64,000 nt of DNA from Fodinibius sp052060035 (GTDB lineage: Bacteria; Bacteroidota; Rhodothermia; Balneolales; Balneolaceae): the NCBI RefSeq assembly GCF_052060035.1, contig NZ_JBPOEA010000001.1, positions 496,001 through 560,000 of the forward strand. Direction: 5' to 3'. Positions within the stretch are counted from its first letter, which is position 1, and each line of letters starts with the position of its first letter. The notes under the pieces are model-generated. The model was given only the letters and a program-made list of their open reading frames with translations, was not told the DNA's origin and searched no databases. Position numbers and translations under genes: made by a program. Shown here piece by piece: positions 9,485-18,103 of this stretch.

Positions 9485-12382
9485 ATGGTTACGCAATACT
9501 ACCGGAAGCTGCCACTTTATGTAGCGATATGTATTATTTTTGTTGGATGTACTCAGGGACCTAAGGCCTATGTTAATAGTATTGATGAGGCCCGTGAACT
9601 GTTATCCAAGCAGCGGAACCAAGCGCTAAAACAGGTAGAACAAGAGGCGACTGCCGAAAACATTGAAAGACTGATTACGCTTGGTCTTTGGGATGAAGCT
9701 GAATCATACCTATCGGATATAAAAAAGCCGAGTGCTCTGTTAAAGCTTACAGAGGCCCGCCTGTTGATTAAAAAGCACCAATATACAAAAGCCGAGCAGA
9801 TTGTATCGTCTGTTCTTCAAGAAAAGCACGCTAACCGAGAGGCAATATTATTACAGTTAGAGCTCGATATACAGGCCTGGCGGCTGGACCAAGCAGATCA
9901 AAAAGCTGTAAAGTTATTGGGTGCCAATGCTGAAGATCCCCAAGCCGGTTTGATCCGGGGAAAGATTGCGTTACTAAATCGCAATCACGACAAAGCATTG
10001 GGGTGGGCACGGAAAATACAGCAGTGGGATTCCCAATTTGCCGGTGGATACTGGCTTGAATCGGAGGCTCATTTCTGGTCGCAAAATCCTCAAAAAGCGG
10101 AAGTTTCACTGCAGAAAGCGTTATCAATTGATCCGTTTAATGCTGATGCCCGTTTTAGTTATGGATACGCTATTTGGCGAAGGGTAGATGCTACTCAACT
10201 CGATGATATGGCTGCCCAGTGGAATTTAGCTTTAGAGGTGAACCCGTTGCACTATCTCACGCATTGGCACTTTGGCAATGGCCATACCAATCTAACCTAT
10301 GCGGATTATGTAAATCCCAGCGACAGTACCGTCCGTAGCTTGTTGGATAAAAGCGAGAACTTAATTGCTGGGAATCAGCTTAAAGAAGCTATTCAGGTTA
10401 CCCGTACAGTGGAGAAAGAATACCCAGCATCTATTTTGCCGGCTATGACACGGGGATCTATTTTTTATATGGCTTATGAAATGGATCGCAATACCCGATT
10501 GGATTCCGCCCAGGCAATTTTAAAAAATATTTTAGATAAGAAAGAAAATTATGGTCCCGCCCACAATGGCTTGGCGGCTGTTATCAAGCAGCGGCAATTT
10601 GAGCAGTTAGACGAATTTAAAGCATTGGAGGATTCCATCGCAAAAACTCCGGTACCTGATGGAGGTTCGGTCTTATATGAGGTATTTCCGGATGCACAAT
10701 ACTTTCCCGGTGATCGCGTAACAAAAATGATTGCCCAGCAAATTGGTCCCAGTAAAGCATACTTGCCAATGATTGATAAGTTTGGATCCAATTTTGCGAT
10801 TCCTCCACTACATATCGATTTGGCGGAGGCAATGGAGAATAACTATTTCCGGTACGGTACCACTTTTGATAATCGTCAGTGGATGGATATTCGCGGCGTA
10901 GGTAGTGGCGCCACGGGTATTGAGTATCTTGAGCGAGGTGCCCATCTGGAACGGAATGTACTGGCCCATGAATATGCCCATTTGTATCACGGACGAATTC
11001 TGACGGATAGAGAAGATCGACGCATACGTTCCCTGTATCATGATGCCATGAAAAATAACCATACGCTTGATTATTATGCGGCAAACAATGAAAGTGAGTA
11101 TTTTGCTCAGGGATATGCTGGATTTCTATCAGAGCAGAAGGTTCATCCATTGAATCATAAATCGATGAATACCCGAGAATATATTCGGGATAAAGATCCT
11201 AACTTTTATGCATTTTTAGACTCGTTACTGAATAAACAGCAAATGTATCTATCGGGGAATAAAAATGTTTTTGATGATAACTGGGCACAGACCCACTTGG
11301 CACTGGCAAGTCGTTCCTCAGAAGCTTCCACAGCAAAGGCACATCTTGATACAGCGCTCTCTTATAGTTCCGATTATCTGCCTGCAATTCTGGAATACGC
11401 TGAAGTTGAGGCTCGTGAAGGAGATTTTGAGGAAGCTGATCGAAGAGTGGCTAAGGCCAGGAAGCTTGATTCCAACTATGCTCCGGTTTTTGTAACAGAG
11501 GCTGAAGTCTGGCATCAAAAAGCATTAAGCAAAAATATTTCTTTTGATGAATCAATAGAGCGTCAGGTTACTTTATTCAAAAAAGCAGAAAAGCTGGAAA
11601 ATGATTTGGCTGAACGGGCACAACTAAATCGTATTCAGCGGGATCGTTATAACCAATATGGAAAAATGGATAAGGCGTTGGAAGCCGCAAAGCACTATGC
11701 GGAGAATGGGCCTATCATTTCAACGTATTTGCGTGATCGTAAAGAAGAAGCTGAAGCGGATTATTATATGATGCGAAGTCGTATGGGATATTCTTCTGAG
11801 GCTGTTGATTTTTTTGAGTCACTTGTGGATCAAAATCCACAAAATTTCGAATATCTCCTGAGGTATAGTGATGCATTAATTGCGGCCAAACAGCTGGATA
11901 AAGCGGCCTCAGTGCTAAAAGAGGGACAGCGAATTATGGAATCCGCAGATAACGAGCGAGCTGATTATAGGTTACGACAAGGGTATGTTTACTTGCAAAA
12001 AGAAGATAAAAAAGAGGCAAATCGAGCCATTGATCAGGCGGAAACCAATAGGTTAAATGTTGAAGATCAACTGCTTAAAGCAAGGCTTATGCTGAAGTTA
12101 GACCAGGTTGAAGCTGCGGAACAAATTATAAGCTCTGTTGAAGTAAGGTTACCTGCTGAACAGGCTTCTCTTCACTTTACCAAAGGAGTATTTTCGGTCA
12201 GAAATGGGGACCTCGAAAATGCTAAAAAGGAATTGAGGGAAGCCCTGTCAAAAAATCCATACCATCTGAAGGCAAGGGTTCAACTGATATCGATAGTTGA
12301 TAAAGAGGAGCAATCAGAACTGATGAATGAAGTTGATCAGCTGGCCGTACAATTGGGACCTGATTTCAAAGAATCAATTTGA
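9485..12382 (+). CDS. TPR lipoprotein with a zincin protease domain
   Basis: Large lipoprotein (965 aa) with signal ending IIFVGC. Residues about 50-390 and 600-950 are strings of TPR-like helical repeats (for example DEAESYL, ALSIDPFNADARFSYGYAIW, AKKELREALSKNPYHLKARV). Between them sits a zincin: HEYAH at 495-499 (two His ligands and the catalytic Glu), with a second acidic ligand candidate E538 in NESEYFAQGY. The spacing and the E-x-F-A-like second motif recall anthrax lethal-factor-type (M34) zincins rather than a peptidase M48. Presumably acts on envelope proteins; the substrate is unknown. AAGGA about 10 nt before the ATG is a plausible ribosome-binding site. Its 3' end overlaps the convergent SPOR gene by 9 bp. 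Confidence 0.85.
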   Translation: MVTQYYRKLPLYVAICIIFVGCTQGPKAYVNSIDEARELLSKQRNQALKQVEQEATAENIERLITLGLWDEAESYLSDIKKPSALLKLTEARLLIKKHQYTKAEQIVSSVLQEKHANREAILLQLELDIQAWRLDQADQKAVKLLGANAEDPQAGLIRGKIALLNRNHDKALGWARKIQQWDSQFAGGYWLESEAHFWSQNPQKAEVSLQKALSIDPFNADARFSYGYAIWRRVDATQLDDMAAQWNLALEVNPLHYLTHWHFGNGHTNLTYADYVNPSDSTVRSLLDKSENLIAGNQLKEAIQVTRTVEKEYPASILPAMTRGSIFYMAYEMDRNTRLDSAQAILKNILDKKENYGPAHNGLAAVIKQRQFEQLDEFKALEDSIAKTPVPDGGSVLYEVFPDAQYFPGDRVTKMIAQQIGPSKAYLPMIDKFGSNFAIPPLHIDLAEAMENNYFRYGTTFDNRQWMDIRGVGSGATGIEYLERGAHLERNVLAHEYAHLYHGRILTDREDRRIRSLYHDAMKNNHTLDYYAANNESEYFAQGYAGFLSEQKVHPLNHKSMNTREYIRDKDPNFYAFLDSLLNKQQMYLSGNKNVFDDNWAQTHLALASRSSEASTAKAHLDTALSYSSDYLPAILEYAEVEAREGDFEEADRRVAKARKLDSNYAPVFVTEAEVWHQKALSKNISFDESIERQVTLFKKAEKLENDLAERAQLNRIQRDRYNQYGKMDKALEAAKHYAENGPIISTYLRDRKEEAEADYYMMRSRMGYSSEAVDFFESLVDQNPQNFEYLLRYSDALIAAKQLDKAASVLKEGQRIMESADNERADYRLRQGYVYLQKEDKKEANRAIDQAETNRLNVEDQLLKARLMLKLDQVEAAEQIISSVEVRLPAEQASLHFTKGVFSVRNGDLENAKKELREALSKNPYHLKARVQLISIVDKEEQSELMNEVDQLAVQLGPDFKESI

Positions 12383-12982
12383 GTTCTTTTGGGTCGTTAA
12401 GGAATCTGCAGACAGTGGTTCAGGTTTTTTGATCTCAAATTTAGCGGTATCTGCCGGAATATCCGAGGGTTCTATTCTATCGTGCACCACCCACGCCTCA
12501 GGATATTTAGATTTTATCAGGCGGGAAAACTTGTTGGCTTGGTTACGCTGCTGAAAGTCACCCACATGTACCTTATAGTAAGGTTGTCGAAAGGATACAT
12601 AAGCATCGGGAGTATAACCAGCAATGGTTGAATCAGCCCACATGCGGAAGGAGTTTGCTACAGAATCAGCATGTTCTACATTGCGTGTCGAAATAATTTG
12701 AATACGATACCCGTCATATGGATTACGATTGATTTGTCCGACTGCTGAATCAGCATTAAGATATATCTCAGGGATATCCTGTTTCTGTGATAGGTACACA
12801 TCACCTAAGTTGCTTCGGCTTTTATCAAGCATTACTAAAAATTCGGATAAAGATTCCTCCCGGTTAGTAATAGTTGGATCATCCTGTTCGGTAGTTGTTT
12901 GCTCAGCTGTTTTACAACCGATAATTCCTACTACTAATAGCGCAAGAAAGGAGAATGAAATGTTGCGGAAAAAATGAGTCAT
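12374..12982 (-). CDS. SPOR-domain lipoprotein
   Basis: The frame is open from 13060, but the ATG at 12982 is preferred: it gives the lipoprotein signal MTHFFRNISFSFLALLVVGI then IGC and lies 4 bp after the upstream stop. The mature part has a low-complexity acidic linker, then a SPOR fold at about residues 100-185 (YDGYRIQIISTRNVEHADSV and PYYKVHVGDFQQRNQANKF), which in other proteins binds denuded septal peptidoglycan glycans. Likely an outer-membrane lipoprotein reaching into the cell wall. It follows the aldehyde dehydrogenase genes and may be co-transcribed with them, without an obvious functional link. Confidence 0.88.
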   Translation of the reverse strand: MTHFFRNISFSFLALLVVGIIGCKTAEQTTTEQDDPTITNREESLSEFLVMLDKSRSNLGDVYLSQKQDIPEIYLNADSAVGQINRNPYDGYRIQIISTRNVEHADSVANSFRMWADSTIAGYTPDAYVSFRQPYYKVHVGDFQQRNQANKFSRLIKSKYPEAWVVHDRIEPSDIPADTAKFEIKKPEPLSADSLTTQKNSN

Positions 12983-12986
12983 AAAG

Positions 12987-13856
12987 TTAGAGTCCAACCG
13001 GATGCCAGGTTGTTTTTGTTTCTTGGAAGTCAGTGATGTAATAGGGGGATTGTGATTCATCAGAAAGCCAATCTTCTACCGGTTTATACCGAACCCGCTT
13101 AAGATTTAAAGTGGCATTTTCATCTATTTGTTTCCTTTTTTCTGGATCGATATCAGGATCAGTATAAAAAAAGGCGTTCACATCTTTATGGGTCGTCATG
13201 TGTTCCAGGAGCTCATCGCGGTAACCGGTAAGAATATTCACAACTCCCCCCGGAACGTCTGATGAATTAAGCACTTCGGCAAAACTTATAGCACTCAGCG
13301 GATATTTTTCTGGTGCTAAAATGATACAAGTATTGCCGCCAATAATAACGGGAGCCATCACAGATACCAATCCCAGTAGGGGGCGATCTTCGGGTGCCCA
13401 GATGTTGACAACACCTGTGGGCTCGGGCATGGAAAAGTTAAAATGCGAGCTTGCCACCGGATTAATAGTGCCAAACACCTGCTGATATTTGTCTGACCAG
13501 CCAGCGTAGTAAATTAGGCGATCGATGGAGGCATTAACTTCTTCTGTAGCTTTTTTCGTTTTATAGCCAATGGTCTCCAGCTCTTCTACAAATTGAACCT
13601 TACGGGTTTCCAGCATTTCAGCAATGCGATACAGTATTTGTCCGCGGTTATAGGCAGTACGATCATTCCATCCGGATTGTGCTTTGCGTGCTGCTACAAC
13701 GGCATCACGGACATCCTTGCGTGAACATTGACAGGCATTTGCCAGGATGTTATCGTCTCCGTCATAGACTTTGTAATACCGTCCGGATTCTGTACGTGGA
13801 AAATTGCCGTCCACATACGTTTTATAGGTTTTTTGTACTTCAATTCTGTCAGGCAT
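12987..13856 (-). CDS. Truncated, catalytically dead aldehyde dehydrogenase-like protein
   Basis: At 289 aa this covers only the N-terminal and NAD-binding half of an ALDH fold (SGRYYKVYDG, ARKAQSGWNDRTAYNRGQIL, NFSMPEPTGVVNIWAPEDRP, VAPVIIGGNT-like region, SAISFAEVLNSSDVPGGVVNIL). It ends before the region that would hold the catalytic Glu and Cys, so it cannot be an independent dehydrogenase. It lies 55 bp downstream of a complete ALDH gene. The pair resembles the two halves of ALDH16 proteins, in which a full and a truncated ALDH domain are fused. Probably a structural partner of the upstream enzyme. Confidence 0.85.
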   Translation of the reverse strand: MPDRIEVQKTYKTYVDGNFPRTESGRYYKVYDGDDNILANACQCSRKDVRDAVVAARKAQSGWNDRTAYNRGQILYRIAEMLETRKVQFVEELETIGYKTKKATEEVNASIDRLIYYAGWSDKYQQVFGTINPVASSHFNFSMPEPTGVVNIWAPEDRPLLGLVSVMAPVIIGGNTCIILAPEKYPLSAISFAEVLNSSDVPGGVVNILTGYRDELLEHMTTHKDVNAFFYTDPDIDPEKRKQIDENATLNLKRVRYKPVEDWLSDESQSPYYITDFQETKTTWHPVGL

Positions 13857-13911
13857 AATATGTTATTTTAAGATCGTTGTCATTTCGAGCGCAAGCAAGT
13901 GATCCAATTAT

Positions 13912-15432
13912 CTATTGTAATTTCACATAGGGATAAAGCCCCTGCAGTCCGCCTTCGCGACCTTCGCCGCTTTCTTTATAGCCGCCAAACGGTGAAGTGG
14001 GATCAAACTTGTTGTAGGTGTTCGACCATACTACACCATTGCGGATGTTACTTCCCACATTGAATATTTTAGATCCTTTATCGGTCCAAACACCACCGGC
14101 TAAGCCATAAGGCGTGTTGTTTGCTTTTTCGATTCCTTCTTGAGCCGTGCGAAATGTTTGGATCGTTAATACCGGGCCAAAAATTTCTTCCTGAACAATG
14201 CGATTGGATTGTGCAACATTAGTGAAGAGGGTAGGCCGGCAAAAATAACCTTTTTCGGGGATTTGACAGGAGCTTTGATACATCTCTGCACCTTCGTTGA
14301 CCCCAATCTCGAGGTACTCATTAATTTTATTGTACTGCTGTTCGGAGTTAATGGCACCGATATCGGTATTTTTATCCAACGGGTCACCAACGATTAGTGT
14401 TTCCATTCGGTCGCGCAGTTTTTGAATCACCGTATCGGCCACACCTTCTTGAACAAACAGGCGCGACCCGGCACAGCAGACATGCCCCTGATTAAAGAAT
14501 ATTGCATTAATAACGCCTTCAACGGCTTGATTCAGGGGAGCATCCTCAAAAATGATATTTGGGCCTTTGCCGCCCAGCTCCAGTGTATAACGTTTATCGG
14601 TTCCCGCCAGCGACTTTTTGATAATCTTTCCAACATCGGTGGAACCGGTAAAAGCAATTTTGTCGATGTCATCGTGATTGACAATGGCAGAACCCGTTTG
14701 GCCTGCACCGGTGACAATATTAACTACGCCGTCAGGCAGGCCGGCATCCTGACATAATTCAGCAAACTTCAAAGCGGTAAGTGATGTTGTTTCGGCCGGT
14801 TTAAGCACCACGGTATTACCAGTTGCCAGGGCGGGAGCAATTTTCCAGGCCAGCATCAGGAGAGGAAAGTTCCAGGGAATAATTTGTCCGGCTACTCCCA
14901 GTGGTTCTGCATTTCGGCCGGGGAATGCATATTCGAGCTTGTCAGCCCATCCTGCGTAATAGAAGAAATGAGCAGCAGCAAGCGGAGCGTCGACATCGCG
15001 TGATTCACGGATCGGCTTACCTCCATCCATACTTTCGAGAATGGCAAACTCTCGAGCCCGTTCCTGAATCAGTCGGGCTAAGCGATAGATATATTTGCCT
15101 CGTTCTTTGGCCTCAAGCGTGGACCAGCTTTTCTCAAATGCTCTACGTGCTGCTTTTACCGCTTTATCAATATCTTGTTGAGTGGCTTCGGCAAAAGAAG
15201 TTAGCTTTTCTTCCGTGGCCGGGTTCAGTGAATCAAAATAACGGCCTTTTTCGGGAGCAATAAATTTACCGTCGATAAACAGATCATACTGATCTTTGTA
15301 TTCTGCATGATCGGCATCTTGGGGCGCATCATCATATTCCCAAAAACCGTCAAAGTTCAGCTTTGAATTTGGAGAGGTAGGCTTAAACGGTTTTTCTTCA
15401 ACGGTTTCAGCTTGTTTTGAATCTTCAGACAT
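13912..15432 (-). CDS. NAD-dependent aldehyde dehydrogenase
   Basis: Full-length ALDH (506 aa). It contains the NAD-binding and catalytic motifs: IIPWNFPLLMLAWKIAPALA, KPAETTSLTALKFAEL, GFTGSTDVG-like FTGSTDVGKII, catalytic Glu in LELGGKGP and catalytic Cys in GHVCCAGSR, then EEIFGPVLTIQ. The first about 40 residues are a charged extension. It sits between deoC and a truncated ALDH. A natural role is oxidising the acetaldehyde released by DeoC during deoxynucleoside breakdown; this is inferred from the neighbourhood. ALDH superfamily assignment is secure, substrate is not. Confidence 0.94.
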   Translation of the reverse strand: MSEDSKQAETVEEKPFKPTSPNSKLNFDGFWEYDDAPQDADHAEYKDQYDLFIDGKFIAPEKGRYFDSLNPATEEKLTSFAEATQQDIDKAVKAARRAFEKSWSTLEAKERGKYIYRLARLIQERAREFAILESMDGGKPIRESRDVDAPLAAAHFFYYAGWADKLEYAFPGRNAEPLGVAGQIIPWNFPLLMLAWKIAPALATGNTVVLKPAETTSLTALKFAELCQDAGLPDGVVNIVTGAGQTGSAIVNHDDIDKIAFTGSTDVGKIIKKSLAGTDKRYTLELGGKGPNIIFEDAPLNQAVEGVINAIFFNQGHVCCAGSRLFVQEGVADTVIQKLRDRMETLIVGDPLDKNTDIGAINSEQQYNKINEYLEIGVNEGAEMYQSSCQIPEKGYFCRPTLFTNVAQSNRIVQEEIFGPVLTIQTFRTAQEGIEKANNTPYGLAGGVWTDKGSKIFNVGSNIRNGVVWSNTYNKFDPTSPFGGYKESGEGREGGLQGLYPYVKLQ

Positions 15433-15511
15433 AACGATAAAAATCTATAATAAGTTAATTAGTCATTTCGAATATCAGTAGCAAATTAGTAGATCGATAT
15501 GACAGTGGTAT

Positions 15512-16426
15512 TTAATCTGTAGAAAAATAATCGGGTCCTTGATAAACACCGGTTTGCTGCTTTACAATCTGCATTAACAGATCGTTAGTCAGCGAACTGG
15601 CACCAAAACGAAAATATTCGGGCGTTAGCCAATCGGTACCAAGAGTTTCTTTTACAAGCACTAAATATTGAATAGCCTGCTTAGCTTTTCGAATACCGCC
15701 CGCCGGCTTCATACCGACCATACGGCCGGTATCATAAAAATAGTCGCGTATTGCTTCCAACATTACTAATGTTACCGGCTGTGTGGCTGCAGGTTTAACC
15801 TTACCGGTAGATGTTTTGATGAAATCCGCACCGGCATGCATAGCCAGATCGCTTGCTTTGCGTACGTTTTCATACGTTTGCAGTTCGCCGGTTTCTAAGA
15901 TGACCTTGAGATGAGCCTCTCCGCAGGCCTCTTTAACGGCAGCAATCTCATCATACACATAGCTGTAATTCCCTTTCAGAAATTCGCCGCGTGAAATTAC
16001 CATATCAACTTCATCAGCACCGTCTTCGACAACCTGTTGCGTTTCTTGGAGCTTTGCTTCCAGCGTGCTCATCCCGCTGGGGAAAGCCGTAGCTACACTG
16101 GCAATATTGATATCAGTGCCGCGCAGGGCTTTTTTGGCTGTAGGTACCATATTAGGATACACGCAGACAGCAGCTACAGTAGGGAGGTCAGGAAGTGCCA
16201 CATAGGGCTCCTTGGCCTTCTGACAGAGCTGGATAACTTTTCCAGACGTATCCATGCCCTCCAGTGTGGTAAGGTCGATCATGCTGAGAGCCAATTCAAG
16301 AGCCTGTATCTTGGATTCTTTTTTTATGCTTCTGGAGTTAAGCCGTGATACCCGTTCCTCAACTCCTACTTCGTCAATAGGTACTGTTTTTGTGATTTCA
16401 GAAATCTTCAAAATCGAATTGTTCAT
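15512..16426 (-). CDS. deoC: Deoxyribose-phosphate aldolase
   Basis: Cleaves 2-deoxyribose-5-phosphate to glyceraldehyde-3-phosphate and acetaldehyde through a Schiff base. The active lysine is in FIKTSTGK; the conserved VCVYPNMV, DEVDMVISRG, KVILETGEL and KPAGGIRKAKQAI strands match the family. At 304 aa it belongs to the longer type that resembles the eukaryotic enzyme, with an N-terminal extension of about 50 residues. First gene of the minus-strand deoC-ALDH-ALDH-like group, which fits conversion of the acetaldehyde product. Confidence 0.95.
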   Translation of the reverse strand: MNNSILKISEITKTVPIDEVGVEERVSRLNSRSIKKESKIQALELALSMIDLTTLEGMDTSGKVIQLCQKAKEPYVALPDLPTVAAVCVYPNMVPTAKKALRGTDINIASVATAFPSGMSTLEAKLQETQQVVEDGADEVDMVISRGEFLKGNYSYVYDEIAAVKEACGEAHLKVILETGELQTYENVRKASDLAMHAGADFIKTSTGKVKPAATQPVTLVMLEAIRDYFYDTGRMVGMKPAGGIRKAKQAIQYLVLVKETLGTDWLTPEYFRFGASSLTNDLLMQIVKQQTGVYQGPDYFSTD

Positions 16427-16562
16427 TATTAATTCTGTAAAGCGTCAAACGCAACATAAAACATTGCGTTCATATCCTTTTGAAGGTAAGAATAGATTGT
16501 AATTCCCCCAAAATATAACGCCTAATTATCCAAGTAATGAATTACTGACAGCACACAGTTTG

Positions 16563-16577
16563 TAGGATTTTCCCTTA
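16563..16577. promoter_or_regulatory. Candidate palindromic regulator site 1
   Basis: TAGGATTTTCCCTTA lies about 60 bp before the start of the HEAT-like gene. Read on the other strand its core (AGGGAAAATCC) is close to the palindrome in front of the histidine kinase gene (AGGGAATATCC). Weakest but one of five related sites in 16.5-20.4 kb. Confidence 0.35.
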
Positions 16578-16637
16578 TACCAATGCATGTAAGAATTTAG
16601 TATTCTGAATGCCATAAATCCAAAAAGGGGAGGTTAA

Positions 16638-17387
16638 ATGAATGAGATAGAGAGTTATGAGAAGGTGTTGATTAATATGTCGCCCAAACAATGGCGTACA
16701 TTTCTTATGGAGAATGCATTTATATCAAGAGATAAAATTAATGTTGAATTGGCCGAGACCTTCGCCCGGGTAGGGACATTGATGGATTTTAAGCAGTTTG
16801 TCCGCATAGACCATGTCGAAGCCATTGAAGGTTCGGCAGAGGCTTTTTTAACATATTGTGGCGTGTTGGGATATGGGGTTTATCTATCAAAATATTATGA
16901 TCACGGATTACTTAATCAGCTTCGGGAACGAGCAAATGATCCCAGGCTCATCATACGAAAAGCGGTTATAAAAGCATTGCAATATATCGGCCGGAAAAAA
17001 TTAAAACGGCTTCTTAATTATGTTGACGAGTGGAAAATCGGAACCCCTTTAGAGCAGCGTGCCTGTTTGGCCGCGGTATGTTCTGACAAGGTGTTAAAGG
17101 ACCAAGAGGGGTACCTCGAAGCCATGGAGTTACTGGAGTGGATTACCGCCACGTTTGTCGAAGACTTGGAGTGGAATCAGGATTATAAAGTTTTGCAAGA
17201 GGAGGTTGCTCGATGTTGGTCTATTGCGGTTTCTACCAATCCTCAAAGAGGGAAACGGTTAATGGAGCGATGGATGAAAGAGCACCATTTTATGGTTAAT
17301 ACAGTTATGAAAAAAAGCTTGCTTAATGATTCATTGCAAACTTTGGATCCTCGGTGGGCAAATGAGTGGCTGACCAAACTTCAGTAA
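16638..17387 (+). CDS. Helical-repeat (HEAT-like) protein of unknown function
   Basis: A 249-aa soluble, helix-rich protein. The stretch LLNQLRERANDPRLIIRKAV followed by IKALQYIGRKKLKRLL has the paired-helix pattern of HEAT repeats, and later helices look similar, but I do not recognise a family. It has no signal peptide and no catalytic motif. GGGGAGG (16627-16633), a few bases before the ATG, is an unusually strong Shine-Dalgarno for this window, a feature shared with hsp20. It opens the plus-strand stress-type island and is preceded by a candidate regulator palindrome. Confidence 0.75.
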   Translation: MNEIESYEKVLINMSPKQWRTFLMENAFISRDKINVELAETFARVGTLMDFKQFVRIDHVEAIEGSAEAFLTYCGVLGYGVYLSKYYDHGLLNQLRERANDPRLIIRKAVIKALQYIGRKKLKRLLNYVDEWKIGTPLEQRACLAAVCSDKVLKDQEGYLEAMELLEWITATFVEDLEWNQDYKVLQEEVARCWSIAVSTNPQRGKRLMERWMKEHHFMVNTVMKKSLLNDSLQTLDPRWANEWLTKLQ

Positions 17388-17394
17388 TTTTACG

Positions 17395-17409
17395 GGGGTG
17401 AAAATCCCC
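17395..17409. promoter_or_regulatory. Candidate palindromic regulator site 2
   Basis: GGGGTGAAAATCCCC, arms GGGG/CCCC, lies about 50 bp upstream of the candidate small-RNA promoter at 17445. Its centre and right half (GAAAATCCCCA) match the site family. It could also act simply as a short hairpin in the 3' untranslated region of the preceding gene. Confidence 0.35.
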
Positions 17410-17444
17410 ACATTAACACCTTATTAAACAACTACAAATCGGGA

Positions 17445-17473
17445 TTGTTTATCGCCAATTTGTGGTCTATACT
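17445..17473 (+). promoter_or_regulatory. Sigma-70-like promoter in an intergenic region
   Basis: TTGTTT (17445-17450) and TATACT (17468-17473), 17 bp apart. The predicted start is near 17480. No open reading frame follows before the strong terminator at 17572, so it would drive a non-coding RNA. Confidence 0.45.
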
Positions 17474-17479
17474 GCAAAT

Positions 17480-17603
17480 AGTGTCTGACAAGTTATTAAC
17501 CATAATGTTAGAGGCTTAGAGAGAGTTTTTACTTCAGAGTTTTAGGGAGATGCTTTGAAGTAGTGCGCCGAGGGAGATGGGATAATACCCATCTCCCTTT
17601 TTT
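17480..17603 (+). ncRNA. Candidate small RNA of about 125 nt
   Basis: Bounded by a promoter-like element and a strong terminator, with no usable ORF. Hairpin 1 pairs ACTTCAGAG (17531-17539) with CTTTGAAGT (17553-17561), with one G-U pair and a 13-nt loop. Hairpin 2 is the terminator. The 9-mer AGGGAGATG occurs both in the loop of hairpin 1 (17544-17552) and in the 5' arm of the terminator (17571-17579), so the 3' arm could pair with either copy. It lies between the HEAT-like gene and the kinase gene. Alternative: the 3' end of a long untranslated region of the upstream gene. Confidence 0.4.
17572..17603 (+). terminator. Strong rho-independent terminator
   Basis: GGGAGATGGG (17572-17581) and CCCATCTCCC (17588-17597) form a perfect 10-bp stem with loop ATAATA, followed by six T. 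It stands 185 bp beyond the nearest upstream coding region. Confidence 0.85.
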
Positions 17604-18103
17604 ATGGTCTCATGAACAGATATTCTTAGTCAGATTCTGTGGATGTCAGCTTATCTTTCCGTTGTCACTGATACCTTTTTCAAAATTCTGGAAAGCTGTT
17701 TTTATATCCAATTCTTACGACCAAACGCTCTTCTAAAAAATCGACAACTCTTCAAGTATTACCGAATTTTGATCTTGAGTCGTTACTCCCGATTAAAATT
17801 TTCTCATGGCAGATGTGGGAAATATCACATTGAAGCTAAGCTTCTGTAATATTTTACTCCAAAAAACTGTAAGTAATGTCCTGTAGGGGTTTGAGACCTT
17901 TATCCTGCTTTTAATTGATGCTTGTCATGTAGGGAATATCCCCACACTATGTAAGGGGTGTTGAATGGTATTTCTTTTTGGAAATGATTGGTATTGTAAT
18001 TGTTCAAATTTTGATTAGCTAAAGGAATTGCCGATAGAAATTAGCTATTTTTTATTATTTGGTGATTTTTAACGTATTAAGGAGTATTATCTTTTAAAAT
18101 AGA
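17604..18103. other. Intergenic region before the kinase operon
   Basis: About 500 bp without a convincing gene. A 68-codon frame at 17643-17849 has no ribosome-binding site and no recognisable protein character. The region contains the palindrome at 17930-17944, a looser TAGGGG...ACC element at about 17884-17898, and an AAGGAG sequence near 18079, about 20 nt before the kinase start. Confidence 0.6.
17930..17944. promoter_or_regulatory. Candidate palindromic regulator site 3
   Basis: TAGGGAATATCCCCA: GGGA and TCCC arms around ATA, about 165 bp before the histidine kinase start. It is the clearest match to the palindromes before hsp20 and suggests autoregulation by the NarL-type regulator encoded in this operon. 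Confidence 0.45.

Noticed and set aside
17643..17849. 68-codon open frame in the gap before the histidine kinase gene
   Set aside because: No ribosome-binding site, no signal or domain character, and ordinary intergenic composition.
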